Assembly: GCA_963383645.1 (NCBI GenBank)
Contig: OY726560.1
Span: forward strand, 24,158,300 to 24,222,299
Origin: Muscardinus avellanarius
Lineage: Eukaryota; Chordata; Mammalia; Rodentia; Gliridae
Length of the DNA: 64,000 nt
Direction of reading: 5' to 3'
Numbering within the stretch: position 1 is the stretch's first letter; each line of letters starts with the position of its first letter. Below, one piece after another: positions 1 to 10,810 of this stretch. A program made the translations under genes and the position numbers. Below the pieces are notes generated by a model. That model had not been told where the DNA came from, did no database searches, and was given only the letters and a program-made list of their open reading frames with translations.

Positions 1-752
1 TTTTTATTAAAAAAAAAGTACAAAATCTAAACATACCCCTTGAGGAAGCATAAACCCTGACTAGAGTAAGAGATGTTTTTTCTGCTACTCAGAAGAATAG
101 AGGTTTATAAATAAAGTAACAAAAAGTAAATCTTGTCCTAACAAAGTTGTTACTTTTAATCCACATCTGAGATTGGAGATTTAAGATTTAAACTATAGAG
201 TAGAAGTTTCTATAGTACATTTAAGTTTATTATTTTCTAGGACTGATTTTTTAATAAGTAGTCAATAAATCTTGGACAGAAATGCAATTGTAACTCAGAA
301 AAGGAATGTGAGATGATATAATCTATGAGATATTGCAGCCTGAACTAATGAGCCTCCAACACTTGGTGGCTAGAAACAGTCACTACTTATTATTATTCAG
401 ATGTCTTCTCCTTGTGCAGGGTTTGGAGAGTCTAGACATGGTGTGACATGGCTTAGCTTGGTGGCTCTGCAAGTTGACTGGGGCAACCCTGCTCCAAGTG
501 TCTTTTATCCTCCTTCTGGGACCAACAGGCCAGCCAGTGCATGCTTCTGCCGTGGTTATAGTGAAGGTGCAAATGGCAAGTGGAAACTTGTAATGCCTTT
601 TAAGACCTAATCTCAGAACAGGCTGAACAGGTCCATTGTTACTTCCACTCAGATTTATTGCAAGTCATGTGGTTGAGCCCAACATAAAGAATAAGATAGC
701 TCATTCTGCCCAAATGGTATGGGTACCGGCAGAGGTAAAGAACTGGGTCTCA
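1..752. other. Non-coding unique sequence, nothing recognised
   Basis: AT-rich single-copy-looking DNA. I see no coding frame with a recognisable product, no splice-site pair and no repeat family that I can name. The short open frame at 401-610 has no recognisable domain. Confidence 0.6.
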
Positions 753-1005
753 GCTGGGCATGATGGCACACGCTTGTAATCCCGGTGCTTGAAGGCTAAG
801 ACAGGGGTGTTGTGCAGGTTTGAAACCAACCTCGGTTACTTAGTGAGGCCCTCCACAACTTAAGGTGATCTTTTTTCAAAATAAAGAGTAAAAAATAGGG
901 TTGGGGGTGTAGCTCAGGGGTAGGAGGAACCTGGGTTCAATGCCCAGTTTTGCCAATCTGCAAAAACAAAAAAAAAAAAAACAAAACAAACAAACAAAAA
1001 ACCCC
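753..1005 (+). mobile_element. B1-dID type SINE (older subfamily)
   Basis: Begins with a degenerate 7SL-like head (GCTGGGCATGATGGCACACG), then the TTAGTGAGGCCC linker region and the ID-like right part (GGGTTGGGGGTGTAGCTCAG ... GGGTTCAATGCCCAG). It ends in a long A-rich tail with C and CAAA interruptions. Several substitutions mark it as an older copy. Confidence 0.9.
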
Positions 1006-3017
1006 ACCACCAACAAAAAGAAGAATTGGATCTAATCATTTGCGCATAGATAAAAATGAATATTTTTTTGGAGTTCCAACTGACAGCCAGATAGTTAAAT
1101 GCTTTGTATGTTACACTCTGCATTTGTAAAGTGATATTATATAGTTGGCATTATTTCTTTTCTTTTTTTTTTCACTCTAGCTTGTGAAGAAATTAAAGCT
1201 TAAAGAGGCCAAGCTGAGATTCTAACATGCATCTGTTAGAATCCAAAGCCTGTGACTTGGAAGAGCACACTGTTGGCCAGGTCTCAGGTTTCTTGATCCT
1301 CAAATGGCCTTCTCCTAAATGACCTTGACTTTAGATGATTACATAGCTCTGACGTCCCCTCTTTTTCTTTTCTCATGCACAGTCCTCCTTCCTCTCTTTC
1401 TTGACTTGCTAATTAATTCAATTACATCTCCTTGATTCCTATTAGTAGGTAACACCATGATCGATACCATCTGGTAAACATTCATTCAGTCTTCAGTGAA
1501 AAGTTTTACAGAACGGGAGATATAGAAGGAGGCCCTCAAGAGGAGATTTGTCTGTGTGAATGATAAATTACCAGCCCTTGGATTTTCTGCCAGGAGCTAT
1601 CCCTGGAGGTTTGGGAGCAGCACCTTTCCCGCTGGGTTGCCAGCTGTATTATTTACCACATGTTCAGTAAAGCAAGTGCCCTCAGAATGAGCAAGAAGTG
1701 TGGAAACCACCGATCTTGCATGAACTAGCTTTCAACAGAATTCATTTTCCTCCCACTGTCTCAAGTGCCTTCTCCCTAGATTAACATGCATCATACTTTT
1801 AGAAGCCCAGATCCCAACAGCTGGAGGTACAACTCCTAGTATAATGGAAGAAAACATGTTGATACTTTTAATTGGTCCCCAAAGTGAAATCCAAGGAACA
1901 ATTTATTGGTTGATGGATTTGAGGCTTCGAATTTAGCAGAGCCGAGAAGCATATGGTAAGGATAAACTCATTAGAAATTTGTGGCTAATAATTAGAAAGT
2001 TTATTCTATTCCACTCAGGATATGGTGATCAAGTGAAAGTATCTTTAAATTTAACTTCCTCCTATGGACATAAATGATGCATCTACTACCCTGCACACAA
2101 GGGCATCTGCATCTGGGACTGTGCTGTGGCTTTCCAATAAAGTCTTGAATTCTCTGAGGGTCCTGAACCTATGGACTGAGAAAGGAGAAATCTTTATTTC
2201 CAACAGTACAACTTCATTGCTCCAGTGGGAAAGATCTGGTGAGACAGAGGTGCTTTGTGAGTAGAGAGGCTAGCAATCAAACACACATGAGAACTTCAAA
2301 TACTGTACACCTACATGGATCAATGATTGCTTCAATACTGCATGAAAATCAACTCCCAAATCTCAATTATCTTTCAGTGTGCAAATAAATTTCTCATCCA
2401 CAGGACTGTAGGTCAGCTGGACCCAATACTTCTTCAGGTTACAGTTTAAATCCATGTCAGCTTTTATGCCTTACCTTCCAGGACCCAGGATCAAGGAGCA
2501 GGAGCAGGAGTCCACTCTTCCCATAGGACAATGCAAGAATGCAACACACTGGGGAAAGCTTTAGCTTGGAATAGGTACAACATTTCCCCCCATATTTCTT
2601 TGACCAAAAAAACTCACGTGTCTTTATATCAGAGAATCAGAAAAATATATGCCATCTCAAGGGAATGGGGAGAAATGATATTTTGCTAAAAATAATTCAA
2701 AAAATGACCTTTGTTTTCATTTTCATGGTTTATAACTTTTGTTTTCTTCTTCTATATAATTTAGGGCAATTAAAAGCATACTAGCAGTGGTACATACAAA
2801 TGAAGTAACTTATGGCAAAATAAATAGGGAATACATAAACACTTTTGTAAACTGTGAAAGGTCCTGAAATATAAATAGGAAAGCACTTATTAAGCACCTA
2901 TATGAGCCATAGAATGTTAAATGTTGAAAATAAATAATTCATGTAGGTCATTTGGGTTCCAAAACCTTCTAGTTCTTAATTCACTAAATAGTGAATTAAC
3001 TGTTCAGTAAATTAAGA
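1006..3017. other. Non-coding unique sequence, nothing recognised
   Basis: No gene or confident repeat. The frame at 2064-2264 is short and shows no domain. Composition is typical of intergenic or intronic mammalian DNA. Confidence 0.55.
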
Positions 3018-3030
3018 AATACAGTTTTCA

Positions 3031-3230
3031 GCTGGTTGTGGTGGCACATGCCTGTAATCCCAGTACTTGGGAGGCTAAGACAGGAGGGTCACAGGTTCAA
3101 GGTCAGCCTTTATAACTTAGTAAGACCCTCTTTCAAAATAAAAATAAAAAAAGAGCTATGAGTGTAGCTTGGAGGTAGAAAGTCCCTAGTTCAATCCCAG
3201 TACCAACAAAATAAAATAAAATAAAATAAA
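3031..3230 (+). mobile_element. B1-dID type SINE with target-site duplication
   Basis: Full dimeric SINE from GCTGGTTGTGGTGGCACATG to the (AAAAT)n tail. The 13-bp direct repeat AATACAGTTTTCA at 3018-3030 and 3231-3243 fixes both ends, so this is an L1-mediated insertion with a preserved target-site duplication. Confidence 0.95.
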
Positions 3231-3529
3231 AATACAGTTTTCAATAGTAAAAATCATAGTGATAATATTCTTAGATAGAAGCCTCAAGACAGAGATTTAC
3301 TTATCCACTAACAAATATTCATTAAGATTTGCTCTGTATTATACAAGACATTTTGTGTCAGTTCAGTCTGGGTTGTAGATTTGGTTGAAGAAAGGACATA
3401 TAAATAAGTCAAATATGGATTTTGATCTCCAGAAGTTTGGCCCTAGTCAGCAATAAAATGTATTCATAAAGAACAATGACTCTTTCCTTTCTTCCTTTCA
3501 TTCTTTTTTCTTTCTTCCATCCTGTACAA

Positions 3530-3700
3530 TGATGAGACATAGTATAATGGTTAAGAGTACAAACCCTAGAGCCAGATTTCAAATATTTAAATTCTTTCTT
3601 TCTTAATCATTAGGTCTGTATTCTTAGGTAAGTTATTTTAACTGCTACATGCTTCAGTTTACTCATCTGTAAAATGGAGAAAATAATTAAAAGAAACTTG
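3530..3700 (+). repeat. MIR relic
   Basis: Contains MIR landmarks in order: ATAATGGTTAAGAGTACAAA, GAGCCAGATT, GTAAGTTATTTTAACT and CAGTTTACTCATCTGTAAAA, then a TGG...AATAATTAA end. It is an ancient tRNA-derived SINE core on the plus strand. Confidence 0.8.
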
Positions 3701-4165
3701 TTTCCCCACCTGTCTCTTTGGTACTTCCTGTCTAAGCTTCCATTTCTTACAGTTGTCTGTCCATTTCTCCAGAGAGCTTCTTTTTCTGATCATAGAAGTA
3801 TTCTTAGATCATATGGAGGAGGCCTGGAAGGGTTCCTCAATCAGTGGGAGACACAGAACTGATGGATAAATATTTCATCATCCTTGCCTCTAGTTCAGGG
3901 CAACTCGCAGTGTGGTCTACCTATATTCTATTATTTCTCAATTAGAGTAAGCTCCGATTACACATTGTGAAAACTGATTCGACTACCTTCTTTTACTTTC
4001 CTCTTTTATGTCCTATTTTACCTCCCTAAATTCCTATTATGTTTCTTGGATTCACTACCCAAATAAACTACTTGCACATAAGTTCCTTTCTCAGCACTTT
4101 CTCTGGAGAGTCTAAACCAAGGTAATAATTGCACCTACATTGTATTGTTGTAATGAGAATTTAAA
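3701..4165. other. Non-coding sequence, nothing recognised
   Basis: AT-rich sequence between a MIR and a SINE. No gene or regulatory pattern that I can support. Confidence 0.5.
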
Positions 4166-4177
4166 ATGTTAACATAG

Positions 4178-4353
4178 AACTGGGTGTGGCAGTGCACACA
4201 TGTAATCCCAGTACTAGGGAGGCTGAGACAGGAGAATTGCAGGTTCGAGGTCAGCCTTAGCAACTTAGTAAGATTCTATTTTAAAATAGGGCTGGGGATA
4301 TAACTCAGAGGTAGAATGCCCCTGGGTACAATCCCCAGTACCTACACCCACAC
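4178..4353 (+). mobile_element. B1-dID type SINE (older copy)
   Basis: Dimeric SINE with head CTGGGTGTGGCAGTGCACAC and right part GGGCTGGGGATATAACTCAG. Flanked by near-identical ATGTTAAC(A/C)TAG at 4166-4177 and 4354-4365, one mismatch in 12, consistent with an aged target-site duplication. Confidence 0.9.
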
Positions 4354-4938
4354 ATGTTAACCTAGATTGGAAGCTATAACGCCAGTGTCTGGCTCTTATC
4401 AAGCACCATATTAGTGTTAGCTAATGTTATACTACTAGAATGAAAGTTGCACGAGGTCGGGCCTTATTTTTTCTGTCTTGTACACTTTTATTAAATTCAG
4501 CTGTTCAGCTGTGTTTGGAGTAACGCAGGCTTTTTATCATCTTCAAAAATATTTATGAGTCTCAAAATTGTCTTTCTCTTTCTACGTTTTCCTTTTTATT
4601 GCACTCTTTTTCCATCCAAGCATGACTGTCCCAATCATACAGACAGAACACTGAAGAACACTTTCCTCCATGCGTCTGCAGCAGAAATATTAGCAGATAG
4701 TAACTGCTCTAGGCCTAGCAGACAGATGCATCCCTTCCCACTTTTGAGTTTTCAGCATCCATAACAAGACCTGATTCATAGGAAGTACTTGTAAATATTT
4801 CATAGTGAATTTTATTAAGCACTTTGGTGCCTGCAAGGCTTTAAGGTATGGAAAATATTTATGACCCAAAGTAGCTTGAAATTTGGTCACGAATAGTTTG
4901 ATTATAAGTAGAAAAATTATAATAAAAGATGAAAAGGT

Positions 4939-5160
4939 GCCAGGCATGCTGGCACATGCTTGTAATCTCAGTACTAGGGAAGCTGAAAGAGGCTGAAAGA
5001 GGAGGATCATAGGTTTGCAGCTAGCCTCAGCTACTTAGTGAGGCCTTCTACAATTTAGTGAGACCCTGTTTCAAAGATATAAAAAAATAGGACTGGGGGT
5101 ATAGCTAGGAGGTAGAATGCCTCTGTGTTCAATACCTGGTACTGAAAAATAATAAGATAA
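4939..5160 (+). mobile_element. B1-dID type SINE (older copy)
   Basis: Head GCCAGGCATGCTGGCACATG and right part GGACTGGGGGTATAGCTAGG. It carries a small internal duplication (GGCTGAAAGA twice, around 4980-5000). Flanks AAAAGATGAAAAGG and AAAAGATAAAAAGG form an imperfect target-site duplication. Confidence 0.88.
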
Positions 5161-5656
5161 AAGATAAAAAGGTTCATAATGCAGGTGTCAAAACAGATAA
5201 CAAGGGATACTATGGGAATGTGGAGAACATTAGTTTTAGATGATGCACAAGAATCATGGGAATTGGAGAACACTTCCTGAAGAAATGTTTGCATTGGTAC
5301 TGAATGATAGGTAGAATTTGCCATAGAAAAATAAAGTCTCATTTGAATGGAGCTCCTTCACTGGTACCATGCATATCATGTGACTCACCCAAGAAAATTC
5401 TATTTGATAGGAGTAGGTTGCAGCCTTTCCTGAGTAATTATTAAAAATTGATAATATTTCAATCCAAATAATCAGTATCTGGGGCCAGCAGCTCTGCAGT
5501 CCTAATGACAATGAGAGAGGGCTGAATGAAAGGGTCCTGTGAGCCTTGACTCCAAACATTGTTGATTTATTCCTGAACAGAAACCCACATAATGAGCAAA
5601 AATTCATTTGAGAACATCTGGGAAAAAATACAAGATGGGGGGGGAGATAGAAACAG
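5161..5656. other. Non-coding sequence, nothing recognised
   Basis: No gene or repeat family recognised. The minus-strand open frames here run through a SINE edge and the adjacent GA repeat, so they are not genes. Confidence 0.5.
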
Positions 5657-5682
5657 AGGGAGGGAGAGAGGGAGAGAGGGAG

Positions 5683-5738
<56 letters not shown>
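5657..5738. repeat. (GA)n microsatellite
   Basis: A GGGAGAGAGG-type start passes into an uninterrupted GA dinucleotide run ending at GAGATGCATAAGG. Homopurine on the plus strand and likely length-polymorphic. Confidence 0.97.
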
Positions 5739-5742
<4 letters not shown>

Positions 5743-5954
5743 TAAGGTCCTAAGATATCTGTAAAGAACTATTGAAGTAATCACAGAAAAATTTAAAATA
5801 ATGTAAGGATCCCATGTTTCAAGGATCCCAGAAATATCTTATTAGTAATATAGAGACATACCCTGAAGAAAACTTGCTTGGAACAGAATTGGTATTGATC
5901 AAGATGAAAACTGTTGGTTCAAATACTTGTGAGATGGAGAGTTTCAGGGGGCCT

Positions 5955-6102
5955 AAGAAAGAGAATGGGTAGGAAAAACAGGAGGAAAAAGAGGGAGAGG
6001 AGGAGAAGGAGAAGGAGGAGAAGTAGGAGGAGAAGGAAAAAAAGGAGGAGGAAGAAGAGGAGGAGGAGGAAGACGAGGAGGATTAGAAGGAGGAGAAACA
6101 GG
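5955..6102. repeat. Imperfect (AGG/AGA)n homopurine tract
   Basis: About 150 bp of almost pure purine made of AGG, AGA and GAAAAA units with rare C or T. The long open frames on both strands here (Arg/Lys-rich on plus, Leu/Pro-rich on minus) are low-complexity artefacts. Confidence 0.93.
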
Positions 6103-7080
6103 AGGAACAAAATTACAAAAACAAAATGCAGGTAAGGATAACAGTGTGTAAAGCAAATGTTAGACTGCTAAAGGAGAAAACAATAGAATCAAAGAACCTG
6201 AATTGGGCTTAGTCTAGGGAGGCAGAGTAGTATAAAAACATGTCCTATTTTAATACTTCTCAGTGGCCAGAGAGTGAGGATCCCTTATGGTGTAAATCTA
6301 CAAACCCTTTCTTGGCCCATGCTCAACCTCTACAAAAAAAAATTTACCCCCAGTAGCCTCATTTAAGCCCCCTCCATATTAAATAGAGAAACGTTTTGAA
6401 AATAAATACATTTTAAGATAAAAGTAAACCAAAAATTTCCATAGGAAATAGAATACATTGGTAAAATCCACATTTGTATCCAAAAGAAAATTAAAATAAA
6501 TCTTTCAAATTCAATAAAAAGAAATTAAGGAAACTACCCCCAAAGTGAAAAGATAACAGAAAAAAAAAACTTAAAATATCTCAGAAATGAGTTAGACTTC
6601 TATTCTGGTCAGCATTCTTGCAGATATAATCTAAAAGATTGGCCTTGTAACTTAGGAGGAAAGATTTTTTTTTCTTAAAGTTTTGCACTCAGTCCATGTG
6701 AGGCCAAGGATGGATCTCAGGGATCAGCGGAGGGAGAGCACATGTGCTGTGCCCCTCACATCACAGAAGCCAGAAGCCAGATAGCAATTGAGGGAGGAGG
6801 AAGGATATATTATATAATCCCCAAGGCCACACCACCCAGCTCCCACCCAGCCACCCAGCTACTACCCAGGTACATCCATTACAACGGATTTTTCCACTGC
6901 TGAGATTACAACCCCCATCAATCCTGAATATTAATAAATGTGGTCTTTAGGGGACATTTTATATCTAATTACATCAACTTCAGAAAGAGATGAGAAGAGA
7001 GCAGAAAGAAGCAAAGCATGAACTAAACTATCTTAGAGAAAAATGACTGAATTTGAAATCATGATAGGAAGCATAATGTT
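6103..7080. other. Non-coding sequence, nothing recognised
   Basis: AT-rich, with a short CCACCCAGCTCCCACC-like local repeat near 6830-6870. No coding or named repeat content that I can support. Confidence 0.5.
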
Positions 7081-7096
7081 AGAAATGCATATTCTA

Positions 7097-7307
7097 GCCA
7101 GGTGTGGTGGCTAGAATCCCAGTACTCGGGAGGCTGAGACAGAAGGATCACAGGTTCATGGCTAGCCTCACCCACCTAGTAAGGCTCTCCAAAACTCAGT
7201 GAGACCCTGTTATAAAATTAAAAAAAAAATAGGGCCCAGGGTGGAGCTTAGAGGTTACACACTTCTGAGTTCAATTCCTAGGACCATAAATAAATAAACA
7301 TAAAAGC
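7097..7307 (+). mobile_element. B1-dID type SINE (older copy)
   Basis: Head GCCAGGTGTGGTGGCTAGAA lacks a few bases of the usual GCACACGCTTGT segment. Right part is GGGCCCAGGGTGGAGCTTAG, followed by an AAAT-rich tail. Flanks AGAAATGCAT (7081) and AGAAATGTAT (7308) look like a decayed duplication. Confidence 0.88.
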
Positions 7308-7430
7308 AGAAATGTATAACAAAACAGAAAATGTACAGTAGGCCCAATAATAAGACACAAAGCTGATTCTATAGAGAAATTTAAAAATAGAGCAATCTAC
7401 TTTCATTTGCTCATCTAATTGGAGAGGAGA

Positions 7431-7642
7431 TTTTTTTTGGGGGGGGTACTGGGGATAGAACTCAGGGGCATTCTACCTCCAAGCTACACCCCGAGCCCTA
7501 TTTTTTATTCTTCATTTTGAAATAGAGTCTCACTGTGTTGCAAAGCCTCACTAAGTAGTAGCTGAGGCTGTCCACGAACTTCGATCCTCCTGTCTTAGCT
7601 TCTCAAATGCTGGAATTACAAGCGTGTGCCACCATGCCCGGC
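7431..7642 (-). mobile_element. B1-dID type SINE, reverse orientation
   Basis: Starts as poly-T, then GGTACTGGGGATAGAACTCA (reverse of the ID-like part), and ends at GGAATTACAAGCGTGTGCCACC. Flanks GGAGAGGAGATT and GGAGAGGGGATT mark the imperfect target-site duplication. Confidence 0.92.
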
Positions 7643-8539
7643 ACAGGAGAGGGGATTTGAGAATGAGAGTGGAATGTCCATCAGCGTAGCAGTGCTGACC
7701 TCAGTGTTCCCCACCTGCCCAATGCTCTTGGGGAGTGGAAGAACTCATCGGGCACATCAAAGATAGCTCCACTCTAATCGTTACTATGAAGTTTAATAAT
7801 CAAAGGAAAAGCATGTAAAGGTATCTTGCCTTTCTAGTTTGATCTGTATTTCAGAAGTTAGCACATAGCTGTCACGAATAAAGGAAAGTTCTACGCAGAG
7901 TAATTCTCAGTAGTAATGTAAACAACAGGATAGAATTATAAATTCATCATTTTATAAACCAAATGAAATAACTGATTCAGACAGTGGTGACCAAATGTTT
8001 CACAAATGCCTTTCAAATTATACTCTCCTATGCAGCCCCATGAATATCACCTGCGTATCTGCTAGAAACAAAACTTTGGTTCTCACCCCAAAGCAACTAA
8101 GCCAGAGGGCTTGGAATGGGCTCGGCAGACCCTGTTGGAACAAGCTTTCCAAGTGTCCTGGTGGAATCCAAGGTTAATAGCTGCTTTATGTTAACACTGC
8201 CTCACATTATTTCATTCTGTAGAAGAATTAAGAAGGATTATGGCTGGTTTAAGGACATCAAAGTTTCCTATCTCATTCCTTTCTTGTTGCTTCTTTATTT
8301 TTGCCAGCGCGGTAATTTGGAAGTGAAGAAAACTTTGTATTTTGGAGGCTCAGTGATGCTCTTATGTTTCTTCTCCCATTGACTTTGACCTTTCAGTTAA
8401 AACCATGCACTAAACACAAGTATAGAAAGTTCAGAAAGATCTTTTCAATTCAAATTTCCTACCTGGTCTATGAAATAGTAATTTTGATTTCTGAAGCCTC
8501 CCTAAGGAACTGGGGCAAATTGAGTTAATCAAATTTTCT
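7643..8539. other. Non-coding unique sequence
   Basis: No interspersed repeat recognised. Frames at 7995-8177 and 8116-8382 are short and domainless. Confidence 0.5.
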
Positions 8540-8990
8540 AGACTCCTTTGATTCTGCTGCAGGCACACAGACCTGACCTCTGTCATTTTGAATTTCTGAG
8601 CTTTCATTTTTGTTTAGAAAATTGGATAATATATGCATGTGCTTTAAAGCGGCTTGCAATCCTCTTAACAAATGACCTATATGTGATAGAAATAGAGCGC
8701 CAACATCCCATGCCTTGCTTTGAGCTTTTTATTTGGCCATTATAGTGTGTACAGGTATTCTCAATTTGTACACATTCCTGCAGGGCTAAGTCTGAATTCC
8801 GTGGCGTTCCCTTTGTAGTAGGCCAAAGGCTGCATGCCATTAGGTATTAAATTAATGCAGTTTGATGCTCAAGCTGCTGTGAAGAAAATACTGTTCCTCT
8901 TTTGAAGTGTGGTGTGTGTGTTGGGCTTGCGGTCTTTTGTACTCAAAGTCCTTGAGATAACAAAGTCTTTAAAATGCCTGCAACCTGAGT
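8540..8990. promoter_or_regulatory. Candidate conserved non-coding element
   Basis: A repeat-free stretch of about 450 bp, rich in homeodomain-like AT cores (TATTAAATTAAT near 8845) and GC-containing words such as TTAAAGCGGC. This composition is often seen in developmental enhancers. The call rests on appearance only and conservation has not been tested. Confidence 0.25.
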
Positions 8991-9685
8991 TTCTCAGTTC
9001 ACATAAGTCAGGATTATGATAATATAATATCATTTCTCATCTCCCTCCAAACGATTGCTGAGATGCTTACATACCACCCCAATATTTCTCTGAAGTAGTT
9101 CTGAGGGTCCCCTAGAGCAATTTCACTTATGAGTAATAAACCATGTCCTCTAGTGTGCTGTGGTGTGTGCTGTCTGCCATCTCTTTTCCTTCTACTCTAG
9201 CTAGCTGTGCAATGTCTCTGGTAGAGCTAAACCCAAAGCAGCGGCTAAGTGAAGGGTGTTTGGGATAATGATGGGAGATGGCAAAAGGCAAAACTTCACT
9301 TTCCATCCTCATGCTATCAAAACGGCTGCTAAAGATGTTGATGGGGAGGTATTTCCCATTGCCTCCCTGCACCCCCAGAATCTCATACTAGCACCATTAT
9401 ATGACTACTTTACTGAATTTCCTTGTTTGTTGCAGTTCCTGCTGGACTTTACATTGTGACTCTTGCCTCAGAAGCCGCCACGTGGCCTGGTAAATTATTA
9501 AATTCAGTGCTCAGGACTCGACCTTCTATTGTGAAGTCTCCCTGACTTAGACCCAAATCCATGTGCTCAACTCTCACACTTGGGAGGGAATTCTGACACC
9601 CATCCATCTGCCAGACATGCCCAGAGATGCCTGAATGCTCAAATAACACAGCTTTAAGGAATGTGACTTGTTGGAAGCAAGTGTG

Positions 9686-9686
<1 letters not shown>
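8991..9686. other. Non-coding sequence, nothing recognised
   Basis: No gene or confident repeat. Frames on both strands near 9127-9459 overlap each other and have no domain. Confidence 0.5.

Positions 9687-9724
<38 letters not shown>
9687..9724. repeat. (AC)n microsatellite, about 19 units
   Basis: Uninterrupted AC dinucleotide run followed by CCCCAAATGC. The Cys/Val-rich minus-strand frames spanning it are artefacts of the repeat. Confidence 0.98.
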
Positions 9725-9726
<2 letters not shown>

Positions 9727-9789
9727 CAAATGCACTTTGGATGCAGTGAAGGTGCAAAGTCCCATTAGCCCTAGAGAGATGTCTGCATT

Positions 9790-9850
9790 TATTTGTGCAT
9801 TCAACAAGTATTTACTAAGCATTTACCATGTTCTAGACTAGGAGTTGCAA
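9790..9850 (+). repeat. L2-like fragment
   Basis: Contains GTGCATTCAACAAGTATTTA and CTAAGCATTTACCATGTTCT, matching the common L2 phrase about ATTTATTGAGCACCTACTATGTGCC in degraded form. Confidence 0.6.
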
Positions 9851-10379
9851 ATAGGCTCCATATAGATGCCAGTTCTGATCAATTGGTTGGTTACTGCCTG
9901 TGGTTGTCTGAGTCTACCTGTGGACTCAGCAGGCAAGTGTTATGAGTGATTATAGCAACATCAGCTGTGGAGGCAAGATTAAGTAGCAGTGACAGCCAGA
10001 TGCACCAGGTATTTGCCATCTCCAGTCCAGTCCCTGGAGATACAGCCATAAATAAGACATAACCATATCCTTAAGTAGCTAAATTCCCTGGCAACAAGAA
10101 TTCACAGGGTTTTATTTTATTGGCTCATCTTCCTTTCCAAGAGATGTCCCTCTGTCATTTAAGCCAGCTCTGCCCATCTTGGCAGGTACGAATGTTTTTC
10201 TCCTACCGATCTGATGTTTTCATCTGGACTGGTGGTGTTTGCCACATGCCATAGCCTCGCCCCTGCTTGTTAATGCACGAAGTTAATTCATCTCTTGCCC
10301 AGAGGAATCAGAAATGACATTACAAAGAAAAATTGCCCCCCCAGCTCAAGAAAAATCTGTACTACACCAATCTCAAAAA
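9851..10379. other. Non-coding unique sequence
   Basis: No gene recognised. 10000-10330 looks repeat-free and could be part of a larger conserved block with the next feature. Confidence 0.45.
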
Positions 10380-10810
10380 AGTTCAGCTCCCTACAGAATG
10401 ATACAATTTGACATCCCAATTAAAGCAGCCACTGAGGAGAGTCAAAGGGAATGAAAAGAGGAGATCTACACTTCAAGCAGCAAAAGAAAACCATTTAGTT
10501 GACTTGCATGCAGATGAAAGAGACCTCAGCCCCTCCAGCTAATTACCTACAGCATCAATTCAGGATGTGAGAGACAAAGGATGCTCCTCTGTAAAAATAC
10601 CCCAAGATAGTCTATTGAAGCTGATTACTAAAAGCCAAGCAGGAGGGAGGGTTAGGGAGGGTGTGCAGGGAATTGTGATTCATGGTGCCTGGTTTAATTT
10701 TCCAAAGATTCGCTAGCATGTGAGTTCTATAAAAATCAATTAATCATTTGAAGCCAGATGCATCCTCTATTGAACCTGGCCCTTCCTTATTAAATATAGT
10801 GATTAAGGCC
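10380..10810. promoter_or_regulatory. Candidate conserved non-coding element
   Basis: Repeat-free, with a homeodomain-like core TAATTA at 10540-10545, AATCAATTAATCATTTG near 10735-10750, and a G-quadruplex motif (next entry). Such motif mixtures occur in mammalian enhancers. There is no direct evidence of function. Confidence 0.28.
10645..10661 (+). promoter_or_regulatory. Canonical G-quadruplex motif
   Basis: Four GGG runs separated by loops A, TTA and A (GGGAGGGTTAGGGAGGG). The short loops predict a stable quadruplex on the plus strand. Confidence 0.75.

Noticed and set aside
5254..5784. 176-codon minus-strand frame
   Set aside because: Its core is a Ser-Leu run encoded by the (GA)n microsatellite, and the remainder has no domain.
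5914..6156. Arg/Lys-rich plus frame and Leu- or Pro-rich minus frames
   Set aside because: Translation of the homopurine AGG/AGA tract in several frames.
9449..9822. Cys/Val-rich minus frames resembling a small cysteine-rich protein
   Set aside because: The Cys/Val run is the (AC)n microsatellite read in reverse.
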